The translations under genes and the position numbers were made by a program. Below the pieces are notes generated by a model. The model searched no databases and had not been told where the DNA came from. It saw only the letters and a program-made list of their open reading frames with translations. From Nitrospiraceae bacterium (lineage in GTDB: Bacteria; Nitrospirota; Nitrospiria; Nitrospirales; Nitrospiraceae): a stretch of 6,108 nt of DNA. The stretch's first letter is position 1, and each line of letters opens with the position of its first letter. Shown piece after piece: positions 1 through 5,287 of this stretch. Location of the stretch: contig JAABQN010000129.1 of assembly GCA_011391455.1 (NCBI GenBank), positions 1 to 6,108 on the forward strand, read 5' to 3'.

Positions 1-1259
1 ATTTGGCCAAGCGGCAGGATCTCGGGTTTCTCTGCCCGTTGATAGACCGAAGCTGCCTCGTGGGCAAAGGCCAACTGAGTTCCCTCAGCGCTGCCGGATA
101 ACGACACCCTGTCGCTGCCATTGGTCAGAGAATCCTGCCCGCGAGCTGAGAGCGCAGCTGCCGGGTGAGAATCCTGGAGTGATGAAGTCTGCCGCCCGCC
201 CGTGGGAATGAACTCCGGCGCCGCCTGCGAGAGGCCCAGCACGACCTTCTGCTCGGAACCCCCGAGTGCATGACGGACCGACTGGCGCACCAACTGATGA
301 AGCAATTCCGTTTCCGCGAACCGCACTTCCTTTTTCGTGGGATGCACGTTGACATCGAGCCGGTCCGGTTCGATGTCAAGAAAGAGCACGAACGTCGGGT
401 GAGACCCTTTTGGAAGAAACGATCCATACCCTTCCATGACCGCATGAAATACAGTCGCATTGCGGATAGGGCGCCGGTTCACAAACAATTCCTGCGGCAT
501 TTTCGAGGACCGCGCATGGATAGGATCGACCATCACCCCACGGATCGACAATCCCCCTGTCCTGCCTTGCACCTCAATGGTCCGGTCGAGAAACCCCTGG
601 CGAAATACTTGGAGTATTCGATCGCGATCCGCTGTCACGGCGGGATAGTTGAGAATCTCCTGTCCGTTATGGGTCAGGCGGAAGTGCACCGACGGCCAGG
701 CGAGACCTGCAAGTTGCACGACATGGCTGATATGGGAGAATTCGGTCGTGGTCGACTTGAGAAATTTCTTTCTGGCCGGTTGATTGAAAAAGAGATTGGA
801 GACATCGATCCTGGTGCCAGGCACGGGTGGCGCGTCCACAATAGGGCCGCCCGCTCCTGCAACTAAGGTGAGCTGTGATCCCACCGCATCCTGCCTGGCC
901 GCAGTCGCTACCAGCACATGGGAGACAGACGCGATGCTCGGTAACGCCTCGCCGCGAAAACCCATCGTCGTCACCGAGGCCAGATCCCGGTCGGACCTGA
1001 GCTTACTGGTTGCATGCCGCTCAAACGCACGAGGAAGGTCGGCTCGACTGATTCCCTCGCCATCGTCCGTGACTCGAATGAGGGCCAGTCCACCGTCCTT
1101 CACGTCGACCGTGATATGCAAGCCCCCCGCATCGAGACTGTTCTCCAGCAACTCTTTGACGACGGCGGCAGGACGCTCAATGACCTCACCGGCTGCGATG
1201 CGGCTGACTACGTCGCCCGGAAGGACATGGATCTTGGCGGAGCAGCTGGCGGCGGGCAT
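1..1259 (-). CDS. mutL: DNA mismatch repair protein MutL (3' end beyond window)
   Basis: MutL is the GHKL-family ATPase that couples mismatch recognition by MutS to downstream strand processing in the cytoplasm. Reading from ATG 1259-1257, 419 codons stay open to the left edge. Visible motifs are: AAGEVIERPAAVVKELLENSLDAG (residues 22-45, split as AAGEVIERPA and VVKELLENSLDAG) with the presumed catalytic Glu36 and Mg-binding Asn40; TDDGEGI (64-70) with ATP-contacting Asp65; RHATSKL (81-87); and GFRGEAL (100-106). The S5-like transducer domain follows and holds NVHPTKKEVRF with the ATP-sensing Lys309. A polar linker of about 70 residues starts near 345, and PLGQ (416-419) marks the beginning of the C-terminal dimerisation domain. 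That domain is outside the window, so whether it has the endonuclease motif cannot be judged. An in-frame TAA lies 24 bases upstream of the ATG, and GGAG at 1269-1272 (spacing 9) supports this start. The gene lies 66 bp downstream of cpoB. Identification is very secure. Confidence 0.97.
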   Translation of the reverse strand, partial: MPAASCSAKIHVLPGDVVSRIAAGEVIERPAAVVKELLENSLDAGGLHITVDVKDGGLALIRVTDDGEGISRADLPRAFERHATSKLRSDRDLASVTTMGFRGEALPSIASVSHVLVATAARQDAVGSQLTLVAGAGGPIVDAPPVPGTRIDVSNLFFNQPARKKFLKSTTTEFSHISHVVQLAGLAWPSVHFRLTHNGQEILNYPAVTADRDRILQVFRQGFLDRTIEVQGRTGGLSIRGVMVDPIHARSSKMPQELFVNRRPIRNATVFHAVMEGYGSFLPKGSHPTFVLFLDIEPDRLDVNVHPTKKEVRFAETELLHQLVRQSVRHALGGSEQKVVLGLSQAAPEFIPTGGRQTSSLQDSHPAAALSARGQDSLTNGSDRVSLSGSAEGTQLAFAHEAASVYQRAEKPEILPLGQ

Positions 1260-1268
1260 GAAACTAGA

Positions 1269-1272
1269 CTCC
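1269..1272 (-). promoter_or_regulatory. mutL ribosome binding site
   Basis: GGAG on the minus strand, 9 bases before the mutL ATG. With the in-frame TAA just upstream, it fixes the mutL start at 1259. Confidence 0.6.
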
Positions 1273-1325
1273 GGGGAATGTTACAAACAAGGGAGACACC
1301 ACGAACCGTCTCGATGGACGTGCAA

Positions 1326-2144
1326 TCATCGAATTTCAGCCAGCTTATTCTTAGCCAACTTCGCTTCGTCCGATGTCGGGAATTCTTCGATGACCCGTTT
1401 GAGATTCTTCTTCGATTTGGCGAGATCTCCGGTTTCTCCCGCTGCAAGCCCCGATTTAAAAAGCGCCGCCGGCACCTTCTCGTTTCCCGGATACTCCGTC
1501 GAAAGATACTCGAATGATTGTATCGCGCGCACATAATCTTTCTGCTGGTAAGAAGACTCTCCTAACCAGTAGTAGGCATTCGGCGTCAGCGACGTGCCGG
1601 GGAAGTCCTTCACAAATCGCTGAAAACCCGCCACGGCAAGATCGTATTTTCCGTTGAGATAATCATTGTAGGCCAGATTGAACGCCGAAGTCGGAGTAAT
1701 CATGGGAACACCGGACATTGCCGGCGGCGCATCTGCGGAAGAGCCAGTCTTCTGTGGTTTTGAGGGACGAGTGGGATCGACTTGAGATGGCTCTATCTTA
1801 GGCAGAACCGGAACACCCATTACTTCGTCGGATTTGGCCAACCGGCTCTCTACCCTTTGGATCCGTGCAGACAGTTCATCGAGCTTCGGATCAAGCTTCG
1901 GATCGAGCTTCTGTCTGGCAGATTCAGTATCCTTCGTCCGCTCCAGCGACTCCAAGCGTCGTTGCAATGCATCCAACCGCTTTTGATCCTGATCCTGAGA
2001 CTTCGACACCGTCGCCAAGTGATCACGCACTTCCACAAAGTCCGCGTGGCTGGCACATCCGGCAAGCCAGACCATCGCCCCAGCCATGAGAATGGCCAAG
2101 CCCCTTGAGCCCATATTCTTGTGCATCACAGTTAAAGCCTTCAC
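1326..2144 (-). CDS. cpoB: Tol-Pal system protein CpoB (YbgF), lipoprotein-type
   Basis: CpoB is a periplasmic TPR protein that binds TolA and, in E. coli, coordinates Tol with the PBP1B peptidoglycan synthase during constriction. Here 272 residues read from GTG 2144. A hydrophobic segment ends in the lipobox LAGC (Cys30), so this version is probably lipid-anchored; E. coli CpoB is a soluble exported protein. Residues 36-105 are a predicted coiled coil matching the usual trimerisation region, containing a small KLDP repeat. A Pro/Ser-rich linker covers about 110-150. Three TPR units follow at about 153-186, 190-223 and 227-260, with the family-typical NAYYWLGESSYQQKDY and AALFKSGLAAGETGD segments. 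The GTG overlaps the preceding stop (GTGA). Internal ATG codons 7 (2126-2124) and 11 (2114-2112) would also leave a complete signal peptide, so the exact start is uncertain. AGAGGTGA spans the GTG and may act as a ribosome site for the ATG at 2126. Family assignment is secure. Confidence 0.93.
   Translation of the reverse strand: MKALTVMHKNMGSRGLAILMAGAMVWLAGCASHADFVEVRDHLATVSKSQDQDQKRLDALQRRLESLERTKDTESARQKLDPKLDPKLDELSARIQRVESRLAKSDEVMGVPVLPKIEPSQVDPTRPSKPQKTGSSADAPPAMSGVPMITPTSAFNLAYNDYLNGKYDLAVAGFQRFVKDFPGTSLTPNAYYWLGESSYQQKDYVRAIQSFEYLSTEYPGNEKVPAALFKSGLAAGETGDLAKSKKNLKRVIEEFPTSDEAKLAKNKLAEIR
1878..1913 (-). repeat. 12-bp tandem repeat, three copies, inside cpoB
   Basis: Three adjacent 12-base units on the plus strand: atcgagcttcgg, atcaagcttcgg and atcgagcttctg, differing at one position each. 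On the coding strand they give QKLDPKLDPKLD, within the CpoB coiled-coil region (about residues 79-90). The unit length is a multiple of three, so copy-number changes would keep the frame. The prolines should interrupt the helix at this point. Confidence 0.85.
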
Positions 2145-3082
2145 CTCTCAGCCCTTTCGTTCTCAGACACAGGCGCCAATGTCGATCGCTGGGCCGGCTT
2201 CGTGGTTGACTGACGTGTCGCTCCCTTGTTTCCCCCTCGTAGATGAGCATCCTGCGCGACCCGATCAACGGCTTTGGAGAGGGCATCCAGACGATGGTCC
2301 TGATCATTGAGGCGGGCAGCGAGCTTCTGGGCAACAGATGTCACACTCGTACTGACTTCGCCCATGTGACCGGTCACGGCTTTGCTCTCCTGCTCCCCTT
2401 GACTCACCCTGTCACTCAACCCGGTCAACGAATCTCTGAATGCCGTGAGGGACTGGCTGAATTGTGCGAATTTTGCCGACAGCTGTTCGGCCCGAGCCTG
2501 GTTATCCGCCAGCGCCTTATGCTGCTCATCCAGACGTGTATCGAGGCTTCTAGCAAGTCCGCTGTTCGTCTTCTGCACGACCTCGATGATCTCCTTTCGG
2601 ATCATCTCCATCTGCCGGCTCACGTCGTCAAGACGAGCGTTCACATCGATACGGAGCTGATCGCGATCTTGCTTATTCTTGACATCTTGCGCATTGAGGC
2701 TTTCCCGTACCTGATTGTAGCGACTTGTACCATCCGCCTCCAGCTTGCCGGCCAACTGTTCGAGCCGTTTGGTTTGTTGCTCCAGTTGCATAGAGCGCTG
2801 CTTGAAATCTTCCTGCTTGGCCTGGAGCTCCTGGGCTTGATGCAACGCCCGCTCCAACTCGCCGCGCAACTGGGGCAACTCCTGTTCCCGAAGCACTGAA
2901 ATTTCTTGACTCTGGCGCGCGCGAGTCTGTGCCGACTCGTCGCTCGACTGCTTGATGCGCTGCTGAAGATTCTTTTCTGTCTGTTTGAGATCAGACTGTT
3001 GGGCAACACAGCCTGTCGACAACAACACATAGACCACGCAGATCGTCGCCCAAGTTCCGTTTGTATTCGAACCGTTCCACAT
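2141..3082 (-). CDS. Coiled-coil lipoprotein of unknown function, coupled to cpoB
   Basis: I do not recognise a named family. From ATG 3082 the product is 313 residues. A hydrophobic stretch (about 11-22) ends in the lipobox LSTGC with Cys25, followed by Val, which suggests an outer-membrane lipoprotein facing the periplasm. About residues 28-280 are Gln/Glu/Lys/Arg-rich with heptad-like Leu spacing (for example ELPQLRGELERALHQAQEL), so a long, almost uninterrupted coiled coil is expected. The last 45 or so residues are basic, Ser/Thr/Pro-rich and probably disordered. No enzymatic motif is visible. AGGTG at 3088-3092 (spacing 5) favours ATG 3082. A TTG at 3118 would add 12 residues, including Arg and Lys that the short signal peptide lacks, so the longer form cannot be excluded. 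It follows pal after a terminator and overlaps cpoB by GTGA. The location suggests a role in Tol-Pal or cell-wall anchoring, which is inference only. Confidence 0.85.
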   Translation of the reverse strand: MWNGSNTNGTWATICVVYVLLSTGCVAQQSDLKQTEKNLQQRIKQSSDESAQTRARQSQEISVLREQELPQLRGELERALHQAQELQAKQEDFKQRSMQLEQQTKRLEQLAGKLEADGTSRYNQVRESLNAQDVKNKQDRDQLRIDVNARLDDVSRQMEMIRKEIIEVVQKTNSGLARSLDTRLDEQHKALADNQARAEQLSAKFAQFSQSLTAFRDSLTGLSDRVSQGEQESKAVTGHMGEVSTSVTSVAQKLAARLNDQDHRLDALSKAVDRVAQDAHLRGGNKGATRQSTTKPAQRSTLAPVSENERAER

Positions 3083-3087
3083 TTTTG

Positions 3088-3092
3088 CACCT
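3088..3092 (-). promoter_or_regulatory. Ribosome binding site deciding the coiled-coil lipoprotein start
   Basis: AGGTG on the minus strand, 5 bases before ATG 3082. No comparable purine-rich site precedes the alternative TTG at 3118, so the ATG is preferred. The spacing is at the short end. Confidence 0.45.
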
Positions 3093-3145
3093 ACGAATGA
3101 TGCAGCTCCCCACCGCAAACTACAAGGTCTTTGGTGAAGGGCAGC

Positions 3146-3179
3146 AAAAAATCCCCAGCACTCTCTTTACGGAGTACTG
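3146..3179 (-). terminator. Rho-independent terminator after pal
   Basis: Read on the minus strand, CAGTACTC (3179-3172) and GAGTGCTG (3163-3156) form an 8-bp stem with one G-U pair around an 8-base loop. GGGA and six T residues (3151-3146) follow. It lies 31 bases after the pal stop codon and points in the direction of transcription, so it should end or reduce the tolA-tolB-pal transcript before the coiled-coil lipoprotein gene. Confidence 0.75.
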
Positions 3180-3209
3180 AATCGCAACCGCCGTAACAAA
3201 ATACGCCGC

Positions 3210-3866
3210 CTATTTCCCAGACTTTATCAAAATGCGCCCTCGCCTATTCTGCTGATAGCAGGACTCCGCATGCTCATTGCAGGACGGTCGCTCTTTCCCA
3301 TACGACACCACGGACAGGCGATTGGCAGCGACTCCGAGTTCGACCAGATAGTTCCGTGCGGCTTTCGCCCGTTTTTCCCCGAGTACGAAGTTGTAGGCGA
3401 CAGTTCCGCGCTCATCACAATGCCCTTCGACCTTGATCAGCGCATTCGGATTGGACTTCATCCACTCCGCATCGTGACTTAACGATTGACGCCCTTCCTC
3501 GGAAATCACCCAGCTATCGTAGCCGAAAAACACATCTCGCAGACCTGCTGCGGCTGAAGCGGCCTGCTCGGCCCTGATTTCCTCCATTTGCCGCCCGGCA
3601 TTGCTGGAGGAATCCATCTTACCCTGCGCTGCACTGCCCAAACGTTCCTCCGATGGGTTCTTGTCGAGGCCCCGGAGCCCGCCGCCACCCGACTGAACAC
3701 CTGTGTCAGGGAAGCTGCCGACACCGGACTTGGAACTCTCCGTTCCCCCCTTAGTGGCCTGGGAGTCGCCGCCGGTTTGTACGGACTTTTTTGAGCAACC
3801 GGGCATACCAATCAATACGATGCTCAGCGCCAGCACCGAGCCGCATGTCCAGATCGTCTTATTCAT
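3210..3866 (-). CDS. pal: Peptidoglycan-associated lipoprotein Pal
   Basis: Pal is the outer-membrane lipoprotein that binds peptidoglycan non-covalently and is bound by TolB. The product is 218 residues. The signal peptide ends in MPGC with Cys24 as the lipid-modified residue; the following Ser fits outer-membrane sorting. Residues 25-108 form a Gly/Ser/Gln-rich tether, longer than in E. coli Pal (about 173 residues in total). Residues 110-215 are the OmpA-like domain: VFFGYDSW, then VEGHCDERGT (146-155) with Asp151, then YNFVLGEKRAKAARNYL, GVAANRLSVVSYGKERP and QNRRGR with Arg208/Arg209. Asp151 and the NRR arginines match the positions that grip diaminopimelate. Cys150, Cys196 and Cys203 all lie in this domain. 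ATG 3866 is preceded by AAGGAG at spacing 8; the longer frame to 3905 has no ribosome site. It lies 80 bp after tolB and ends at TAG 3212-3210, just before a terminator. Identification is very secure. Confidence 0.97.
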   Translation of the reverse strand: MNKTIWTCGSVLALSIVLIGMPGCSKKSVQTGGDSQATKGGTESSKSGVGSFPDTGVQSGGGGLRGLDKNPSEERLGSAAQGKMDSSSNAGRQMEEIRAEQAASAAAGLRDVFFGYDSWVISEEGRQSLSHDAEWMKSNPNALIKVEGHCDERGTVAYNFVLGEKRAKAARNYLVELGVAANRLSVVSYGKERPSCNEHAESCYQQNRRGRILIKSGK

Positions 3867-3874
3867 ATGTCTTT

Positions 3875-3880
3875 CTCCTT
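3875..3880 (-). promoter_or_regulatory. Strong pal ribosome binding site
   Basis: AAGGAG on the minus strand, 8 bases before ATG 3866. It decides for this start against the open frame extending 13 codons further upstream. Confidence 0.8.
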
Positions 3881-3946
3881 TTCCTAGGTTAGCCATCTCA
3901 ACCATTTATCTACCCTCATTCATCCGTTACAGCCAACACGTCATCT

Positions 3947-5287
3947 TTACCATGCCGGAGACCAGGAAGGCGCACTATTGTGCGTCCCCTGGAAGGTAAG
4001 CCGTTCTCTGTCTTTCCCATCGGCATCGATCATATAGATGTGGCTCTTTCCCTCGGCGGTTGAACTGAACGCCAGATGCCGGCCATCCGGCGACCAGGAA
4101 GGTGAATCGTCGACTCCCGGTCCCGTCGTCAATTGCGTTCGCTTCTGTCCATCCGGAGAAATGATACAGAGCTTGTACTCTCTACGTGTCCGGCATACAT
4201 AGGCGATCCAGTTCCCGCGCGGCGACCACACTGGCGCCGCGTTGTAATCCCCTTCAAACGTCAGACGGCGCACATTCGACCCGTCTGAACTCATCAAGAA
4301 CAGTTGCGGTCCGCCACCCCGATCCGACACAAATACCAGCTCTCTCCCGTTCGGAGACCAGGAAGGAGACAAGTCGCCGGACGGATTCATCGTCAAGCGC
4401 TGGATGGCTTTCGTCCTTGTATCCAACCGATAGATTTCAGAATTGCCTTCATAACTGGAGGCAAATGCCAGGAAGTTTCCATCAGGAGACAGTGACGGAG
4501 TAATATTCAGCCCTCCAAAAGAAATCACCGTCCATCGCTTACCCGTCGCTAACTCGATCATGTCGATGTCCTGCGAATTGCGATTGCGATAGGCGGTAAA
4601 AATGAGGAATCGTCGATCCGGAGACCATTGCGGCATCAGGTTCAGAAACCCGTCGGCGGTGAGTTGGCGCGTATCATAGCCATCATAATCCATTACAAAC
4701 AACTCGCGGGCAGTCCCCTGCTGAGCCACATACGCAATCTTCGTTCGCGCGATACCCGGCTCACCCGTGTAACGAAACACCAGTTCGTCGGCAAAGCGGT
4801 GCGCCATCTGCCGCACAACCGAGGGCGATCCGGCATAGCGCTTCCCCCCCACGACTTCGTCACTTCCACTGTCATAGACGAAGCCTTCCACATTCACCTC
4901 GGATTGATCACCCGCCGCTTTCCAGCTTGCGGTTCCCCAGACCAAGACCGAGACACCCTTCTCAGCCACCTGTTTAAATACAGCTTTAGAGCCAGCCCCC
5001 TTCCCATTGCGAACATCTGGCATTTGAATCCCAAGACCGGGCAAATCCACCAACTCAAAGACCAAGGACCGTCTCACATCATGTTTGAGGACTTCTTCGA
5101 TCCGCCCCGCCAACCAATCGGAACCTCCCGTGTTTAATATCTCCGCAACACCTAGGGTAATCTTTTGAAAATCCGGTCGGGTGGCTTCAAGGAAGACATC
5201 CGCCGCCCCGGATTCAAGAGTGCCGACGGCTGCGGCGGTGAGCAACAATCCCCCGAGCCAGGCACTGATCAGTTTCACCTGTGTCAT
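3947..5287 (-). CDS. tolB: Tol-Pal system periplasmic protein TolB
   Basis: TolB is the periplasmic protein that shuttles between Pal and TolA. The product is 446 residues, close to the usual 430 or so. A signal peptide (Lys5, then hydrophobic 7-21) probably ends near ESGAA (25-29), leaving a mature N-terminus around DVFLEAT; in E. coli the extreme N-terminus of mature TolB contacts TolA. Residues about 40-175 are the alpha/beta N-terminal domain. Residues about 180-446 are a six-bladed propeller of TolB/PD40 repeats: PQWSPD (219), PSLSPDG (264), PSWSPNG (308), PVWSPRG (352), PSWSPDG (396) and PSWSP (440). The spacing is 44 residues (45 once), and the second copy has Leu instead of Trp. The last copy closes directly on the stop (SPAW). 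ATG 5287 overlaps the tolA stop (ATGA), with GGAG at 5298-5301 inside tolA as its ribosome site. pal follows after 80 bp. Identification is secure. Confidence 0.96.
   Translation of the reverse strand: MTQVKLISAWLGGLLLTAAAVGTLESGAADVFLEATRPDFQKITLGVAEILNTGGSDWLAGRIEEVLKHDVRRSLVFELVDLPGLGIQMPDVRNGKGAGSKAVFKQVAEKGVSVLVWGTASWKAAGDQSEVNVEGFVYDSGSDEVVGGKRYAGSPSVVRQMAHRFADELVFRYTGEPGIARTKIAYVAQQGTARELFVMDYDGYDTRQLTADGFLNLMPQWSPDRRFLIFTAYRNRNSQDIDMIELATGKRWTVISFGGLNITPSLSPDGNFLAFASSYEGNSEIYRLDTRTKAIQRLTMNPSGDLSPSWSPNGRELVFVSDRGGGPQLFLMSSDGSNVRRLTFEGDYNAAPVWSPRGNWIAYVCRTRREYKLCIISPDGQKRTQLTTGPGVDDSPSWSPDGRHLAFSSTAEGKSHIYMIDADGKDRERLTFQGTHNSAPSWSPAW
3960..4633 (-). repeat. 132-bp periodic repeat encoding TolB propeller blades
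   Basis: On the plus strand the 11-mer gaccaggaagg occurs exactly at 3960, 4092 and 4356. Diverged versions lie at 4224 (gaccacactgg), 4488 (gacagtgacgg) and 4623 (gaccattgcgg). Steps are 132 bases except the last, which is 135. Each copy encodes the P-x-W-S-P blade signature of TolB. This is a protein-fold periodicity still visible at DNA level, not a mobile or regulatory repeat. Confidence 0.85.

Larger units (their letters stand above)
3083..3209. other. Intergenic gap between pal and the coiled-coil lipoprotein gene
   Basis: This 127-bp gap is the largest non-coding space in the window. It holds the pal terminator, and the leader of the downstream gene cluster with its ribosome binding site. 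If the terminator is efficient, the promoter for the lipoprotein-cpoB-mutL genes should lie in the roughly 60 bases between 3145 and 3083. I found only weak sigma70-like matches there (TTGTAG, 17 bases, CATCAT), not enough to call a promoter. Confidence 0.5.

Noticed and set aside
1280..1310. Possible hairpin GAGAC...GTCTC between cpoB and mutL followed by a T-containing stretch
   Set aside because: The stem is only 5-6 bp with an 8-10 base loop, and the following bases (CCTTGTTTGTAA) are not a proper T tract. It is too weak to call a terminator.
270..1536. Long open frames on the plus strand (270-866, 784-1536, 1014-1517)
   Set aside because: They lie antisense to mutL and the end of cpoB, overlap one another, and give low-complexity Arg/Ser-rich products with no recognisable domain. 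They are shadows of a GC-biased coding strand.
2243..2899. 218-codon plus-strand frame with a Leu-rich product
   Set aside because: It is the exact antisense of the coiled-coil lipoprotein. Its Leu/Ile richness comes from the Gln/Glu/Lys codons on the real strand.
3083..3118. Upstream TTG start at 3118 for the coiled-coil lipoprotein
   Set aside because: It has no ribosome binding site, and a rare start codon is not needed when ATG 3082 has AGGTG in front. It was not excluded entirely, because the longer form would supply the positive charges missing from the short signal peptide.
3867..3905. Extension of pal to 3905
   Set aside because: The 13 extra residues precede a complete lipoprotein signal peptide and run through the strong AAGGAG site of ATG 3866.
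3907..3936. Sigma70-like promoter between tolB and pal (TTGGCT, 18 bases, TAGATA, minus strand)
   Set aside because: It matches the consensus at only 4/6 and 3/6 positions, in an 80-bp gap where chance matches are expected. pal is adequately explained by transcription from upstream.
4628..5137. 169-codon plus-strand frame
   Set aside because: It lies wholly antisense to tolB, with no domain and no convincing start signal.
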